Assembly: GCF_014656215.1 (NCBI RefSeq)
Contig: NZ_BNBZ01000005.1
Coordinates: 247,467-311,466, forward strand
Direction of reading: 5' to 3'
Source of the DNA: Streptomyces zaomyceticus
Lineage (GTDB): Bacteria; Actinomycetota; Actinomycetes; Streptomycetales; Streptomycetaceae
Length of the DNA: 64,000 nt
Below, piece by piece: positions 8,787 through 17,565 of the stretch. The notes beneath the pieces are model-generated. The model had not been told where the DNA came from. It made no database searches and worked only from the letters and a program-made list of their open reading frames with translations. Within the stretch, counting starts at the first letter, position 1. Each line of letters starts with the position of its first letter. The position numbers were made by a program, and so were the translations under genes.

Positions 8787-8847
8787 CCTCATGCACGGAC
8801 GAAGGAGGGCCCGAACCAATCGGGCACTCCTTCGTCCGCGCATGAGG
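8787..8847 (-). terminator. Long hairpin terminator downstream of propionyl-CoA synthetase gene
   Basis: Two 21-nt arms (8787-8807 and 8827-8847) pair with a single G-U wobble, and a further short CCCGA/TCGGG pairing closes the inner loop. It lies 6 bp past the stop of the minus-strand synthetase gene and upstream of snpA, so it isolates the two units. It is the longest stem I saw in the window. Confidence 0.85.
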
Positions 8848-8852
8848 GGTCA

Positions 8853-10781
8853 TCAGGTGCGATCGGCGCGCCCGGTCTGATCGGTCTGGTCGGTCTGACC
8901 CGTGTGGCCGGGGCGTCGGAGAACGGGGCGCAGCGTGTCGATGACGTTCGCGTCGTCGATCGTGGAGGGGATGGGTTCGTCGAGGCCGTCGGCGATGCCG
9001 CGCATCGTCCTGCGGAGGATCTTTCCCGAACGGGTCTTGGGGAGGGCTGCCACGACCGCCACGTCCTTGAGGGAGGCGACCGCGCCGATGCGGTCGCGCA
9101 CGAGTTGGACGAGTTCGGCCTCGATCTCGGCCGGTTCGCCCTCGGTGCCCGCCTTCAGGACGACGAAACCCCGCGGCACCTGCCCCTTGAGGGCGTCGGC
9201 GACGCCGATGACGGCACACTCGGCGACGTCGGGGTGGGCGGCCAGGGCCTCTTCCATGGCTCCGGTGGAGAGCCGGTGCCCGGCGACATTGATGACGTCG
9301 TCGGTGCGGCCCATGACGAAGACATAGCCGTCCTCGTCGATGTGCCCGCTGTCGCCCGTGAGGTAGTAGCCCTCGTAGGCGGACAGATAGGAGGCGACAT
9401 AGCGGTCGTCGTTCCAGAGGGTGGGGAGCGCTCCGGGCGGCAGGGGGAGTCCGACCACGATCGCGCCGTCGACGCCCTCGGGTACCGGCTCGCCCGTGGG
9501 ATCGAGGACGCGGACGTCCCAGCCGGGCAGGGGGCGGGTCGGGGAGCCCGGCTTGACGGGGGCGGCCTCGATCCCGACCGGGTTGGCGACGATGGGCCAG
9601 CCGGTCTCGGTCTGCCACCAGTGGTCGATCACCGGGACCTCCAGGAGGGCGCTCGCCCAGCGATAGGTCTCGGGGTCGAGCCGCTCGCCCGCGAGGAAGA
9701 GGTAGCGCAGATGGGAGAGGTCGTGGGCCGCGGCGAGGGTGCCCTCCGGGTCCTCCTTGCGGATGGCCCGGAAGGCGGTGGGTGCGGTGAACATGGTCTT
9801 GACGCGGTAGTCCTCCGCGACCCGCCAGAACTGGCCCGCGTCCGGGGTGCCGACCGGCTTGCCCTCGTACAGGACGGTCGTGGCGCCGACCAGCAGCGGT
9901 GCGTAGACGATGTACGAATGGCCGACGACCCAGCCGACATCGGATCCGGTGAACATCGTCTCGCCCGGGCCGATGTCGTACACGGCGCCCATCGACCAGT
10001 GCAGGGCGACCGCGTAGCCGCCGCAGTCCCGTACCACTCCCTTGGGTTTTCCGGTCGTGCCGGACGTGTAGAGGATGTACAGGGGGTCGTTCGCGGGTAC
10101 GGGAACGCACGCGGCCGGCGGTGAGCCGGCGACCAGGTCGGCCCAGTCGAGGTCGTCGGGCCCCAGCTCGGCCCGCGCCTGCGGACGTTGCAGGATCACG
10201 GTCTTCTGCGGCTTGTGGGCGGCGAGTTCGATCGCCCGGTCGAGCATCGGCTTGTAGGCGATGACACGTTCGCCCTCGATGCCGCAGGAGGCGGAGACGA
10301 CCACCTTGGGTGCGGCGTCGTCGATGCGGAGGGCGAGTTCACGCGGGGCGAACCCGCCGAAGACGACCGAGTGGACCGCGCCGATGCGGGCGCAGGCCAG
10401 CATCGCGACGGCGGCCTCCGGAACCATCGGCAGGTAGATCACCACGCGGTCGCCGTGCCCCACGCCGAGCCGGGCGAGCGCTCCGGCGAAGACCGCCACC
10501 TCGTCCCTCAGCTGCGTGTAGCTGTAGGTGCGCCGGGTGCCGGTGACGGGGGAGTCGTAGACGAGGGCCGGCTGGTCGCCGCGGCCGGCTTCGACATGCC
10601 GGTCGAGCGCGTTGAAGCAGACGTTGAGCCGTCCGTCGGGAAACCAGCGGTAGAAGGGGGCGTCCGAGGAATCCAGTGCCCGTCGCGGAACGACATCCCA
10701 GTCGATGCCCCCGGCGGCGTCGAGCCAGAATCTCTCCGGGTCCTCTGTGCTGGCGCGGAAGACATCCTCGTACAGTCCCAT
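8853..10781 (-). CDS. prpE: Propionyl-CoA synthetase (propionate--CoA ligase), AMP-forming
   Basis: A 642-residue acyl-CoA synthetase of the ANL superfamily. The N-terminus (VFRASTEDPERFWLDAA) and the DCGGYAVALHWSMGAVYDIG segment resemble PrpE more than acetyl-CoA synthetase. The AMP-binding loop YTSGTTGKPKG and the C-terminal SGKILRR, carrying catalytic Lys587, are intact. It activates propionate, probably also acetate, to the CoA ester. The ATG is preceded by GAGGAG. The tail ends in a short TDQT repeat encoded by 9-bp direct repeats, a harmless-looking expansion. The gene is divergent from a beta-helix lipoprotein across a 300-bp spacer. Acetyl-CoA synthetase activity is the main alternative. 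Confidence 0.9.
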   Translation of the reverse strand: MGLYEDVFRASTEDPERFWLDAAGGIDWDVVPRRALDSSDAPFYRWFPDGRLNVCFNALDRHVEAGRGDQPALVYDSPVTGTRRTYSYTQLRDEVAVFAGALARLGVGHGDRVVIYLPMVPEAAVAMLACARIGAVHSVVFGGFAPRELALRIDDAAPKVVVSASCGIEGERVIAYKPMLDRAIELAAHKPQKTVILQRPQARAELGPDDLDWADLVAGSPPAACVPVPANDPLYILYTSGTTGKPKGVVRDCGGYAVALHWSMGAVYDIGPGETMFTGSDVGWVVGHSYIVYAPLLVGATTVLYEGKPVGTPDAGQFWRVAEDYRVKTMFTAPTAFRAIRKEDPEGTLAAAHDLSHLRYLFLAGERLDPETYRWASALLEVPVIDHWWQTETGWPIVANPVGIEAAPVKPGSPTRPLPGWDVRVLDPTGEPVPEGVDGAIVVGLPLPPGALPTLWNDDRYVASYLSAYEGYYLTGDSGHIDEDGYVFVMGRTDDVINVAGHRLSTGAMEEALAAHPDVAECAVIGVADALKGQVPRGFVVLKAGTEGEPAEIEAELVQLVRDRIGAVASLKDVAVVAALPKTRSGKILRRTMRGIADGLDEPIPSTIDDANVIDTLRPVLRRPGHTGQTDQTDQTGRADRT

Positions 10782-11081
10782 CGCGGACTCCTCTGTGGCA
10801 TCAGGGTTCCCTCGTCGCGGGGTCGGCCTGCGGCTGCGGCTGAGGTGGCGGCGTACAGCGTGGGGCGGACCACGCCTACCGTATGTCGGCCGACGCGGGC
10901 GGGCGGAACACCGTGACACGAGTCCCGGCAACGGGCCGGTGCCCCACCGAGGCCGGCCGGCCGGACGGGGTCGGCCGCATCTGTGACTCGGTTGCTGTGC
11001 CGTCGTCGGCGTTTCGCCCTTCCCTCTTCTGGCAGTCTGTCCACTTATGGGTGCATGTCTTGTGAGAACGGCTCTTAAGGG
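10782..11081. other. Divergent intergenic region
   Basis: A 300-bp spacer between the minus-strand prpE and the plus-strand beta-helix lipoprotein gene. It must hold both promoters. I see no long open frame with plausible composition and no clear inverted repeat. The segment 11040-11080, with TCTTGTGAGAACGGCTCTTAA, is the most AT-rich part and the likeliest promoter for the lipoprotein gene. Confidence 0.5.
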
Positions 11082-12791
11082 GTGTACGTGAAGGTGGAGA
11101 AGCGGACTCGGACGTCGAGGGCCGCCGCCGGAGTCTCGGCCGCGGTCCTTCTGTTGCTGACGGGGTGTGACGTACCCGGTGTCTACCGGCCGGCCCGCCC
11201 TGCCACCGGCGGTCCGTTCACGTTCTACGTCAGCCCCGACGGGGACGACGAGAACGACGGCATGTCGCCGGAGAGGGCGTGGCGGACCCTCGACCACGCG
11301 AACAGCGCACGCTTCCGGCCGGGCGACCGGCTTCGGCTCGAGGGAGGCGAGCGCTTCGCCGGCACGATCACCCTGGACGAGGGCGAGGCGGGCAGCGGGA
11401 CGAAGCCGGTCGTGATCGAGTCCTACGGCGCCGGCCGCGCCACGATCGCCCCACGGGGAACGTCCGGCATCACCGTGCGCAACACCGCCGGGGTGGAGAT
11501 CAGGGGCATCAAGCTCGTCGGCGACCGCACGTCACGGCGCGAAGGGGTCGGCATCGCCCTCCGCAACAACCTGCCGGGCACCCGTCGGCTCGACCACGTC
11601 AGGATCACGAACGTGGAGGCGAGCGGCTTCCAGAACGGGATCAGTGTCGGCGCCGACGAGGGCGCCGACGTCGGCTACAGCGATGTGCGGATCACCGATG
11701 TGTCCGTGCACGACAACCTCGAGACCGGGCTCGTCGTCTACGGCCCCGAGTTCCGGGCCGAGCGCCCCGCCTACGCACACTCCGGACTCCGGATCGAAGG
11801 CGTCAAGGCGTACGCCAACACGGGTGATCCGAAGAGCGTCGAGCGGAACACCGGCAGCGGCATCTCGCTCGGCAGCGTGCTGGACGCGAAGGTGGTGCGC
11901 TCGGTGGCCCACGACAACGGTGCGAGGTCCGCCGCCGACGCGGTGGAGGGACCGGAGGGCATCTGGGTCTACGACTCCTCCCGTGTGGTCCTGGAACGCA
12001 ACAAGTCCTACCGCAACCGCACCGGCTCACGCGTCGACGGCGGCGGGTTCGGCCTCGACAACAACGTGTCCTCCTCCGTCATGCAGTACAACCTCGCCTA
12101 CGGCAACGACGGTCCCGGCTTCCTCGTCTACTCCGGGAAGCCGACCGGCGCCCACAAGAACAACATCGTCCGCTTCAACATGAGTTGGGACGACGCCAGG
12201 AAGCTGCCCGAGTACGGCGGCATCGTCGCCTACGGAACCCGTATGAAGAGCCTGGACATCCACCACAACACGGTCGTGATGCGCACCGAGGGTCTCGCCT
12301 CCACGGCGCAGGCGGGCCTCAGACCCCCGGCGCTGCGGCTGCGCGACGGCATGACCGGCGTACGCGTCTTCAACAACATCCTCGCGACCGACGGCGGCCC
12401 CCTGGTCGAGGCCCAGTCGCCGTATGTCCGGAGCAAGGTGCTGCTCCAGGGCAACGACTACTACAGCACGGGCCGTTGGGCTCTTGCCTGGGGCACGGAC
12501 CGCTATGCCTCCCTGACCGGCTGGCGCGCGGCGTCGGACCAGGAGACCCTGGACGGCCATCCGACCGGCTTCAGCGCGGACCCGTGCCTGAGCGGTCTGA
12601 CCGAGCCGGTCACGGAGGTCGCCGGCGCCGCCGCCGGTGCCGAGAACCTGGTGCCGGAGTGCGAGGGCCAGGTGCCCCTCGGAGTGGAACCGGAGACCCT
12701 GGGCGTCGAGCTCGGCCCCGTCGACTACTTCGGCAACGAGGTGCCGTCGTCGCCGGTGGTCGGGGCCGTCCAGCCCCTCGACACCGACTGA
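11082..12791 (+). CDS. Right-handed parallel beta-helix lipoprotein
   Basis: A 569-residue exported protein. The signal peptide ends in the lipobox LLLTGC (Cys about residue 29), so it should be anchored to the outer face of the membrane. From about 45, VSPDGDDENDGMSPERAW marks the start of a pectate-lyase-like beta-helix. Repeated short strands with NGI, NTG and NNIV turns run to about residue 490. Such folds occur in polysaccharide lyases, hydrolases and C5-epimerases. The start is GTG 11082, with GTG 11088 also possible. It lies tail-to-tail with a minus-strand polysaccharide operon (UDP-glucose dehydrogenase, GalE, GT2), so a role in trimming or modifying that polymer is plausible but inferred. 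Confidence 0.88.
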   Translation: MYVKVEKRTRTSRAAAGVSAAVLLLLTGCDVPGVYRPARPATGGPFTFYVSPDGDDENDGMSPERAWRTLDHANSARFRPGDRLRLEGGERFAGTITLDEGEAGSGTKPVVIESYGAGRATIAPRGTSGITVRNTAGVEIRGIKLVGDRTSRREGVGIALRNNLPGTRRLDHVRITNVEASGFQNGISVGADEGADVGYSDVRITDVSVHDNLETGLVVYGPEFRAERPAYAHSGLRIEGVKAYANTGDPKSVERNTGSGISLGSVLDAKVVRSVAHDNGARSAADAVEGPEGIWVYDSSRVVLERNKSYRNRTGSRVDGGGFGLDNNVSSSVMQYNLAYGNDGPGFLVYSGKPTGAHKNNIVRFNMSWDDARKLPEYGGIVAYGTRMKSLDIHHNTVVMRTEGLASTAQAGLRPPALRLRDGMTGVRVFNNILATDGGPLVEAQSPYVRSKVLLQGNDYYSTGRWALAWGTDRYASLTGWRAASDQETLDGHPTGFSADPCLSGLTEPVTEVAGAAAGAENLVPECEGQVPLGVEPETLGVELGPVDYFGNEVPSSPVVGAVQPLDTD

Positions 12792-12816
12792 TCCCACCCG
12801 TCGGTGACGGCGATCC

Positions 12817-12847
12817 CGGCCGGGCGCGCAACGGCGCTGCCCGGCCG
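12817..12847. terminator. Hairpin between convergent genes
   Basis: CGGCCGGGC (12817-12825) pairs perfectly with GCCCGGCCG (12839-12847) across a 13-nt loop. It lies in the spacer between the convergent beta-helix lipoprotein and nucleotide-sugar dehydrogenase genes. Confidence 0.7.
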
Positions 12848-12904
12848 TGGCGGTCGGTGACCGTCAGGGCCGGGCAGTGCGCGGTGCTTGCCGTCGTGGT
12901 TTCG

Positions 12905-14356
12905 CTACGCCCCGCTGACCGGGCCGGCGGGCAGTGTGCCGGCCGGCACCGCGGCCGTCTCCGGACCGGTGGCCGGGGAGGCGATGACCGTCCGCAGGGC
13001 TTCCACGGCGGGCGCGGCGGACCGCCGCTCCTCCGGCGACGGCGCCGGGCGGCCCAGCGCCTTCACGGTCCAGCCGGCCGCGCGCCACGCGTCGTGCGGG
13101 AGTGCGTTGCGCCCGTCGATGAGACGGGGGGTGCGGACCACGCGGGCCAGCTTGTCCGGATCCACCTCGCGGTACTGGCTCCACTCGGTGAGGTGCAGGA
13201 CGAGTTCCGCGCCCTGGCATGCCGCGAGCAGGTCCGCGCCGCACCACAGCTCCGGGTGGGCGAGCGAGGCCCTGGCCGCGCCCTCCGGGTCGTGCACCCG
13301 GACCTGGGCGCCCTGCCGGTGCAGCTCGGCCGCCACGGCGAGCGCCGGCGAGTCCCGTACGTCGTCGCTGTTCGGCTTGAACGTGGCGCCCAGCACCGTG
13401 ACCCGCGCATCGGTGAGGTCGCCGCCGAGCATCCGCCGGGCGAGCAGGACGGTCCGGCTCCGCTGCCGCTGGTTGATCTCGTCGACCTGGTCGAGGAACG
13501 CCACCGCGGGCCCGGCGCCGAGCTCCTGCGCGCGGGCGGCGAACGCCCGGATGTCCTTCGGCAGACAGCCGCCGCCGAAGCCCAGCCCCGCGTTCAGGAA
13601 CTGCCGGCCGATCCGGGTGTCGTGGCCGAGCGCGTCGGCGAGCGTGACGACGTCCGCGTCGGCGGCGTCGCAGACCTCGGCCATCGCGTTGATGAAGGAG
13701 ATCTTCGTGGCGAGGAAGGAGTTGGCCGCCACCTTCACCAGCTCCGCCGTGTTCGGGTCGGTGCGGATGTAGGGGGTGTCCGCCGCCAGCATCGGGGCGT
13801 ACACGCGGCGCAGCGTCTCGTCCGCCTCCGTGCTGGTCACACCGGTGACGATCCGGTCCGGCCGGAGCGTGTCGTCGACGGCGAAGCCCTCGCGCAGGAA
13901 CTCGGGGTTCCAGGCGACCTCCGCGCGCACCCCCGGAGGCGTCAGACGGGCGATGCGGGAGGTCAGGCGGGCGGTCGTGCCCACCGGGACGGTGGACTTG
14001 CCGACCACCAGGCAGGGCCCGGAGAGGTGCGGGGCCAGCCCGTCGACGACGGCGTCCACGTACCGCAGGTCGGCGGCCCGGGAACCGGCCTGCTGCGGCG
14101 TTCCGACACAGATGAAGTGGACCTCGCCGTGCGCCGCCGCCTCCCGGAGGTCGGTGGTGAAGCGCAGACGCCCGGAGGCGAGGGACCGGGCCAGCAGGTC
14201 CTCGAATCCCGGCTCGTAGAAGGGCGGTCGGCCCCCGGCGAGGTCGGCGATCTTCGCGGCGTCGACGTCCACACCGAGGACGTCGTGTCCGATCTCGGCC
14301 ATGCATGCGGCGTGTACGGCTCCCAGATAGCCCGTACCGATGACGGTCAATCGCAT
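12905..14356 (-). CDS. ugd: UDP-glucose 6-dehydrogenase family protein
   Basis: A 483-residue nucleotide-sugar dehydrogenase. GTGYLG (7-12) binds NAD, NPEFLREG lies at 150-157, and GGGCLPKD places catalytic Cys264, all matching UDP-glucose dehydrogenases. The four-electron oxidation of UDP-glucose gives UDP-glucuronate. It is the last gene of the minus-strand sugar operon, 84 nt after galE. UDP-glucuronate is both a monomer donor and the substrate of the decarboxylase-like enzyme encoded first in the operon. The C-terminal 40 residues are Ala/Pro/Gly-rich and beyond the usual family end. UDP-mannose or UDP-GlcNAc dehydrogenase is a less likely alternative. Confidence 0.92.
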   Translation of the reverse strand: MRLTVIGTGYLGAVHAACMAEIGHDVLGVDVDAAKIADLAGGRPPFYEPGFEDLLARSLASGRLRFTTDLREAAAHGEVHFICVGTPQQAGSRAADLRYVDAVVDGLAPHLSGPCLVVGKSTVPVGTTARLTSRIARLTPPGVRAEVAWNPEFLREGFAVDDTLRPDRIVTGVTSTEADETLRRVYAPMLAADTPYIRTDPNTAELVKVAANSFLATKISFINAMAEVCDAADADVVTLADALGHDTRIGRQFLNAGLGFGGGCLPKDIRAFAARAQELGAGPAVAFLDQVDEINQRQRSRTVLLARRMLGGDLTDARVTVLGATFKPNSDDVRDSPALAVAAELHRQGAQVRVHDPEGAARASLAHPELWCGADLLAACQGAELVLHLTEWSQYREVDPDKLARVVRTPRLIDGRNALPHDAWRAAGWTVKALGRPAPSPEERRSAAPAVEALRTVIASPATGPETAAVPAGTLPAGPVSGA

Positions 14357-14440
14357 GCGTTGTGCTCCTGTCGGGAAGAGGGGGTGGGGGAGGGGAAGGA
14401 GAGAGGACGGGAGAGGGCGGGGTGGTGCGGGGCCGGCGGC

Positions 14441-15463
14441 TCAGGGGGCGTAGCCGAAAGGGTTCTGCTGCTGGAAGCGCCAGGCGTCGCGGCACATCGC
14501 GGCCAGGTCGCGCCGGGCGGTCCAGCCCCAGGCCGCGGCGACCTTCGACGGCTCGGCGACGAGTTCGGCGACGTCGCCGGGGCGGCGGCCGGCGACGCGG
14601 TGCGGGATGGGCCGCCCGGACGCCTCTTCGAACGTGCGGATGAGCTCCTGGACGGAAGCACCGCGCCCGGTGCCGAGGTTGAAGATCCGCATGCCGGGTT
14701 CGTCGTCGATGTGGTCGAGGGCCGTGCGGTGCCCCTCGGCGACGTCGACGACATGGATGTAGTCGCGGATCCCGGTGCCGTCCGGCGTCGGGTAGTCGTC
14801 GCCGAAGACGCTCAGCTCCTCGCGGCGGCCCACGGCGATCTGCGCGAGGTACGGCATGATGTTGTTCGGTACGCCGCGCGGGTCCTCGCCGAGCAGTCCG
14901 GTGGGGTGGGCGCCGGCCGGGTTGAAGTACCGCAGGGCCAGTACCCGCAGCTCCGGGACGTGCCGGCACGCGTCCGCGAGGATCCGCTCGCAGGTCCACT
15001 TGGTGGTGGCGTACGGGTTGGTCGGTGCCGTCGGTGACTCCTCGGTCAGCGGAACGGTCGTCGTGTCGCCGTAGACCGAGCAGGACGACGAGAAGACCAG
15101 CCGGTGCACCCCGTGGTCGTGCATGGCCGAGACCAGGGCCGTCGTGCCACCGACATTGATGTCGTAGTACGTGAGGGGAATCCGCACCGACTCCCCGACG
15201 GCCTTCTTCGCGGCGAAGTGGATCACCGCGTCGATCGGGTGGCTGCTGAAGACCTCGTCCAGGGCCCGGCGGTCCCGTACGTCCGCCACGTGCGCCGCCG
15301 CGATCGGACGGCCCGCGACCTTGGCGACGCGTTCCAGGGCCTCGGGGGAGCTGTTCGAATGGTCGTCGAGGACGACGACCTCGTGGCCGGAGCCGAGCAA
15401 CTCGACGCAGGTGTGGCTGCCGATGAAGCCGGCGCCGCCGGTGACAAGGACCGTACGGGGCAC
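14441..15463 (-). CDS. galE: UDP-glucose 4-epimerase
   Basis: An extended SDR of 340 residues from GTG 15463, which has a GAGG site 5-6 nt upstream; GTG 15490 gives 349 residues but lacks a visible ribosome site. Counting from the longer form, the NAD motif GGAGFIGS is at 18-25, SSSCSVYGD at 134-142, and the catalytic pair Tyr160/Lys164 (YATTK). RYFNPAGAHPTG and the C-terminal WGWTARRDL region are typical of GalE. It interconverts UDP-glucose and UDP-galactose. Its place between a processive glycosyltransferase and UDP-glucose dehydrogenase suggests it feeds galactose to the same polymer rather than serving general galactose catabolism. Confidence 0.92.
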   Translation of the reverse strand: MPRTVLVTGGAGFIGSHTCVELLGSGHEVVVLDDHSNSSPEALERVAKVAGRPIAAAHVADVRDRRALDEVFSSHPIDAVIHFAAKKAVGESVRIPLTYYDINVGGTTALVSAMHDHGVHRLVFSSSCSVYGDTTTVPLTEESPTAPTNPYATTKWTCERILADACRHVPELRVLALRYFNPAGAHPTGLLGEDPRGVPNNIMPYLAQIAVGRREELSVFGDDYPTPDGTGIRDYIHVVDVAEGHRTALDHIDDEPGMRIFNLGTGRGASVQELIRTFEEASGRPIPHRVAGRRPGDVAELVAEPSKVAAAWGWTARRDLAAMCRDAWRFQQQNPFGYAP

Positions 15464-15503
15464 GGGGAACCTCAATTCTCGAACGGCCACGCGGGCCGGG
15501 CGG

Positions 15504-17393
15504 TCACCAGGCGTAGAAGCCGGTGAGGTACGTGGGGAAGACGGCGACGGCGAGTGCCAGGGGCACCAGGCAGAGCAGACCGCAGACGAGCGGCAGCGCG
15601 GCCGTGCGCACGGCCCGGAAGGCAGGGACCCCCGTCGCGCGGGCCGTCTCCCTGACGTGCAGGGCGCCGATCGCGAGCGTCACGACGGCGTACGAGGCGG
15701 CGCCGAAGAGGCAGAGGAAGACATAGCCCACGGCGGGGCCGGTGAACTGGCCGACGAGTGCCGCGACGGACAGGAACGTCGTGATCAGGAGGTACGGGGC
15801 GACGGTGCGCAGCGGGAGCCGCTCCAGGCCGTCGCGCTTCTTCGGGGTGACCTTGAAGGTGATCTGGCGGGGCCGCAGCTTCTGCCACACGGCGGCGAGC
15901 ACACCCCAGGCCACGTAGGGCCAGCGGGAGAGGCCGAACAGCCAGATCTCCCAGCTCAGGACCGCTGAGTCCTGGGGGCGCAGCAGCCCGCGGCGACGGC
16001 AGAGCAGCGTCAGCAGGATCAGCCAGACGGACATGCTCCAGAAGTGCCCGAGGAACTCGAAGTAGTTGACGTTGATCCAGGGGGTGCCGGTGAGCGCGGC
16101 GATCGGCGGCAGCAGGATGCCCATGACCGTGGCCGCGGCGAGCAGCGGGTAGAACAGGAGCGCCGCGGCGAAGCGTACGCGCAGCTTGAGGGGCATCCGG
16201 CCCAGGTGGCGGGGCAGCATCCCCAGGAGCATCACCGCCAGGCTCCGGGACCACTGGAACTCCTGCGTGATCATCGCACCGAAGGTGATCGGACCCTCGC
16301 CGTGCGCCTCCGCGTCGATCGCGAACGCGCCCTGCCAGCCGGCCGAGTTGAGCAGGAACGTGGTGGAGAAGTCCTCGGCGAGCTCGGGCCCGAGGCCGCC
16401 GATGTCCCGCAGGGCCACCGTGCGGACGGCGTAGTGGGAACCGATGCACACCGGAGCCAGACCGGCCGAGTGACCCAGCTGGACGGGCCCGTGGAACATG
16501 GCCTCACGCTGGAGCCGGCCGCGGGCCGCCCAGGAGCCGGCGGCGTTCGAGTCGCACACGCTGGGCGCCGCGACATAGCCGATGGCCGGATCGGCGAAGG
16601 GGCGGACGACTTCGGTGAGGTACCGGGGCCCGGGGACGTGGTCGCAGTCGAGCTGGGCGACCACGTCGTAGTGGGTGTAACCCCAGTGGTCGTAGAAGAA
16701 GGCGAGATTGCCCTCCTTGCAGCGGGTGCGCCGGGGCCATTCGGCCCGGTGGTAGTCGGCGCGACCGCGCCGGCAGGAGACGGCGACGCCCTGGTCCCGG
16801 CACCAGCCGAGGATCTCCTCGGTCGGGTCCTCGTCGCACAGCCACACGTCGTAGGCGTACGGGTAGTCCTGGTCGAGCATCGCCTCCAGGGTGGTGCGGG
16901 CGATGTCCCAGCTCTCGGAAGGAGCGCGGGTGACCACGAACGCGGTACGGAGCCCGGGCACGCCGACGGCCGGATCGAAACGGCGCATCCGGATCAGCGC
17001 GACGAGGAAGTGCACCGGCAGATAGGTGAGATAGAGCAGCAGGGCGCTGTTGACGACGAGTCCGAGCCAGCCGATGCGGTGGGACGGCTCGAGCCACCAG
17101 GCCCAGAACCAGACCAGGCAGGCGGCCCAGCCGAGGGACATCAGGACGACGACGACGCGGTCGGAACGCGAGAAGGACCGGACGAAGCTCGTCGGGAGCG
17201 TACGGAGCCGGCGCGACGGCCGGGCGAGGACCGGGCCGTCGGGGCCGATGGAGGCCACGGAGCCGTCGGACAGGGCTCGGATCTCCGCGCCGAGGGCCTC
17301 CCATTCCTCCGGTGAGCCGGGGGCGGGGGAGAGGAGGGAGGGATCCTGGGTTGTCCCGAGTGCGGGGGCGGAACCTTGCTCCAACGACGTCAT
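15504..17393 (-). CDS. Processive membrane glycosyltransferase family 2 (cellulose/hyaluronan synthase-like)
   Basis: A 629-residue integral membrane GT2. About two membrane segments (80-135) precede a cytosolic catalytic domain with Asp187 (CDEDP), D249-C-D251, E340-D341 and the acceptor motif QEFQW at 377-381. The family normally has QxxRW, so the arginine is replaced by Gln. At least five more hydrophobic segments follow to the C-terminus, as in cellulose and hyaluronan synthases that polymerise and export the chain. The start is ATG 17393; upstream in-frame codons are low-complexity Pro/Arg and unlikely to be used. Neighbours make UDP-glucuronate, UDP-xylose and UDP-galactose. The polymer itself cannot be named. 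Confidence 0.9.
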   Translation of the reverse strand: MTSLEQGSAPALGTTQDPSLLSPAPGSPEEWEALGAEIRALSDGSVASIGPDGPVLARPSRRLRTLPTSFVRSFSRSDRVVVVLMSLGWAACLVWFWAWWLEPSHRIGWLGLVVNSALLLYLTYLPVHFLVALIRMRRFDPAVGVPGLRTAFVVTRAPSESWDIARTTLEAMLDQDYPYAYDVWLCDEDPTEEILGWCRDQGVAVSCRRGRADYHRAEWPRRTRCKEGNLAFFYDHWGYTHYDVVAQLDCDHVPGPRYLTEVVRPFADPAIGYVAAPSVCDSNAAGSWAARGRLQREAMFHGPVQLGHSAGLAPVCIGSHYAVRTVALRDIGGLGPELAEDFSTTFLLNSAGWQGAFAIDAEAHGEGPITFGAMITQEFQWSRSLAVMLLGMLPRHLGRMPLKLRVRFAAALLFYPLLAAATVMGILLPPIAALTGTPWINVNYFEFLGHFWSMSVWLILLTLLCRRRGLLRPQDSAVLSWEIWLFGLSRWPYVAWGVLAAVWQKLRPRQITFKVTPKKRDGLERLPLRTVAPYLLITTFLSVAALVGQFTGPAVGYVFLCLFGAASYAVVTLAIGALHVRETARATGVPAFRAVRTAALPLVCGLLCLVPLALAVAVFPTYLTGFYAW

Positions 17394-17565
17394 GTCAGCG
17401 ATGTCTCCGGGCGGTGCGTCAGCGGGGTGGGGGATGGGGAGGCGGCGGGAACCGGGGCCTCCGGCGGTGCGGGGCGGCGGCCGGAGGGGACGCGGCGGGG
17501 CGGCACCGGGGTGTCGCCCCGCCGCGGGAGCGCACACGGCGTGACCGGTGCGCCCGTCGTGCCGA

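Noticed and set aside
12185..15037. A 950-codon plus-strand frame across the beta-helix and sugar operon genes
   Set aside because: Frame shadows of genes on both strands; no motif in its translation.
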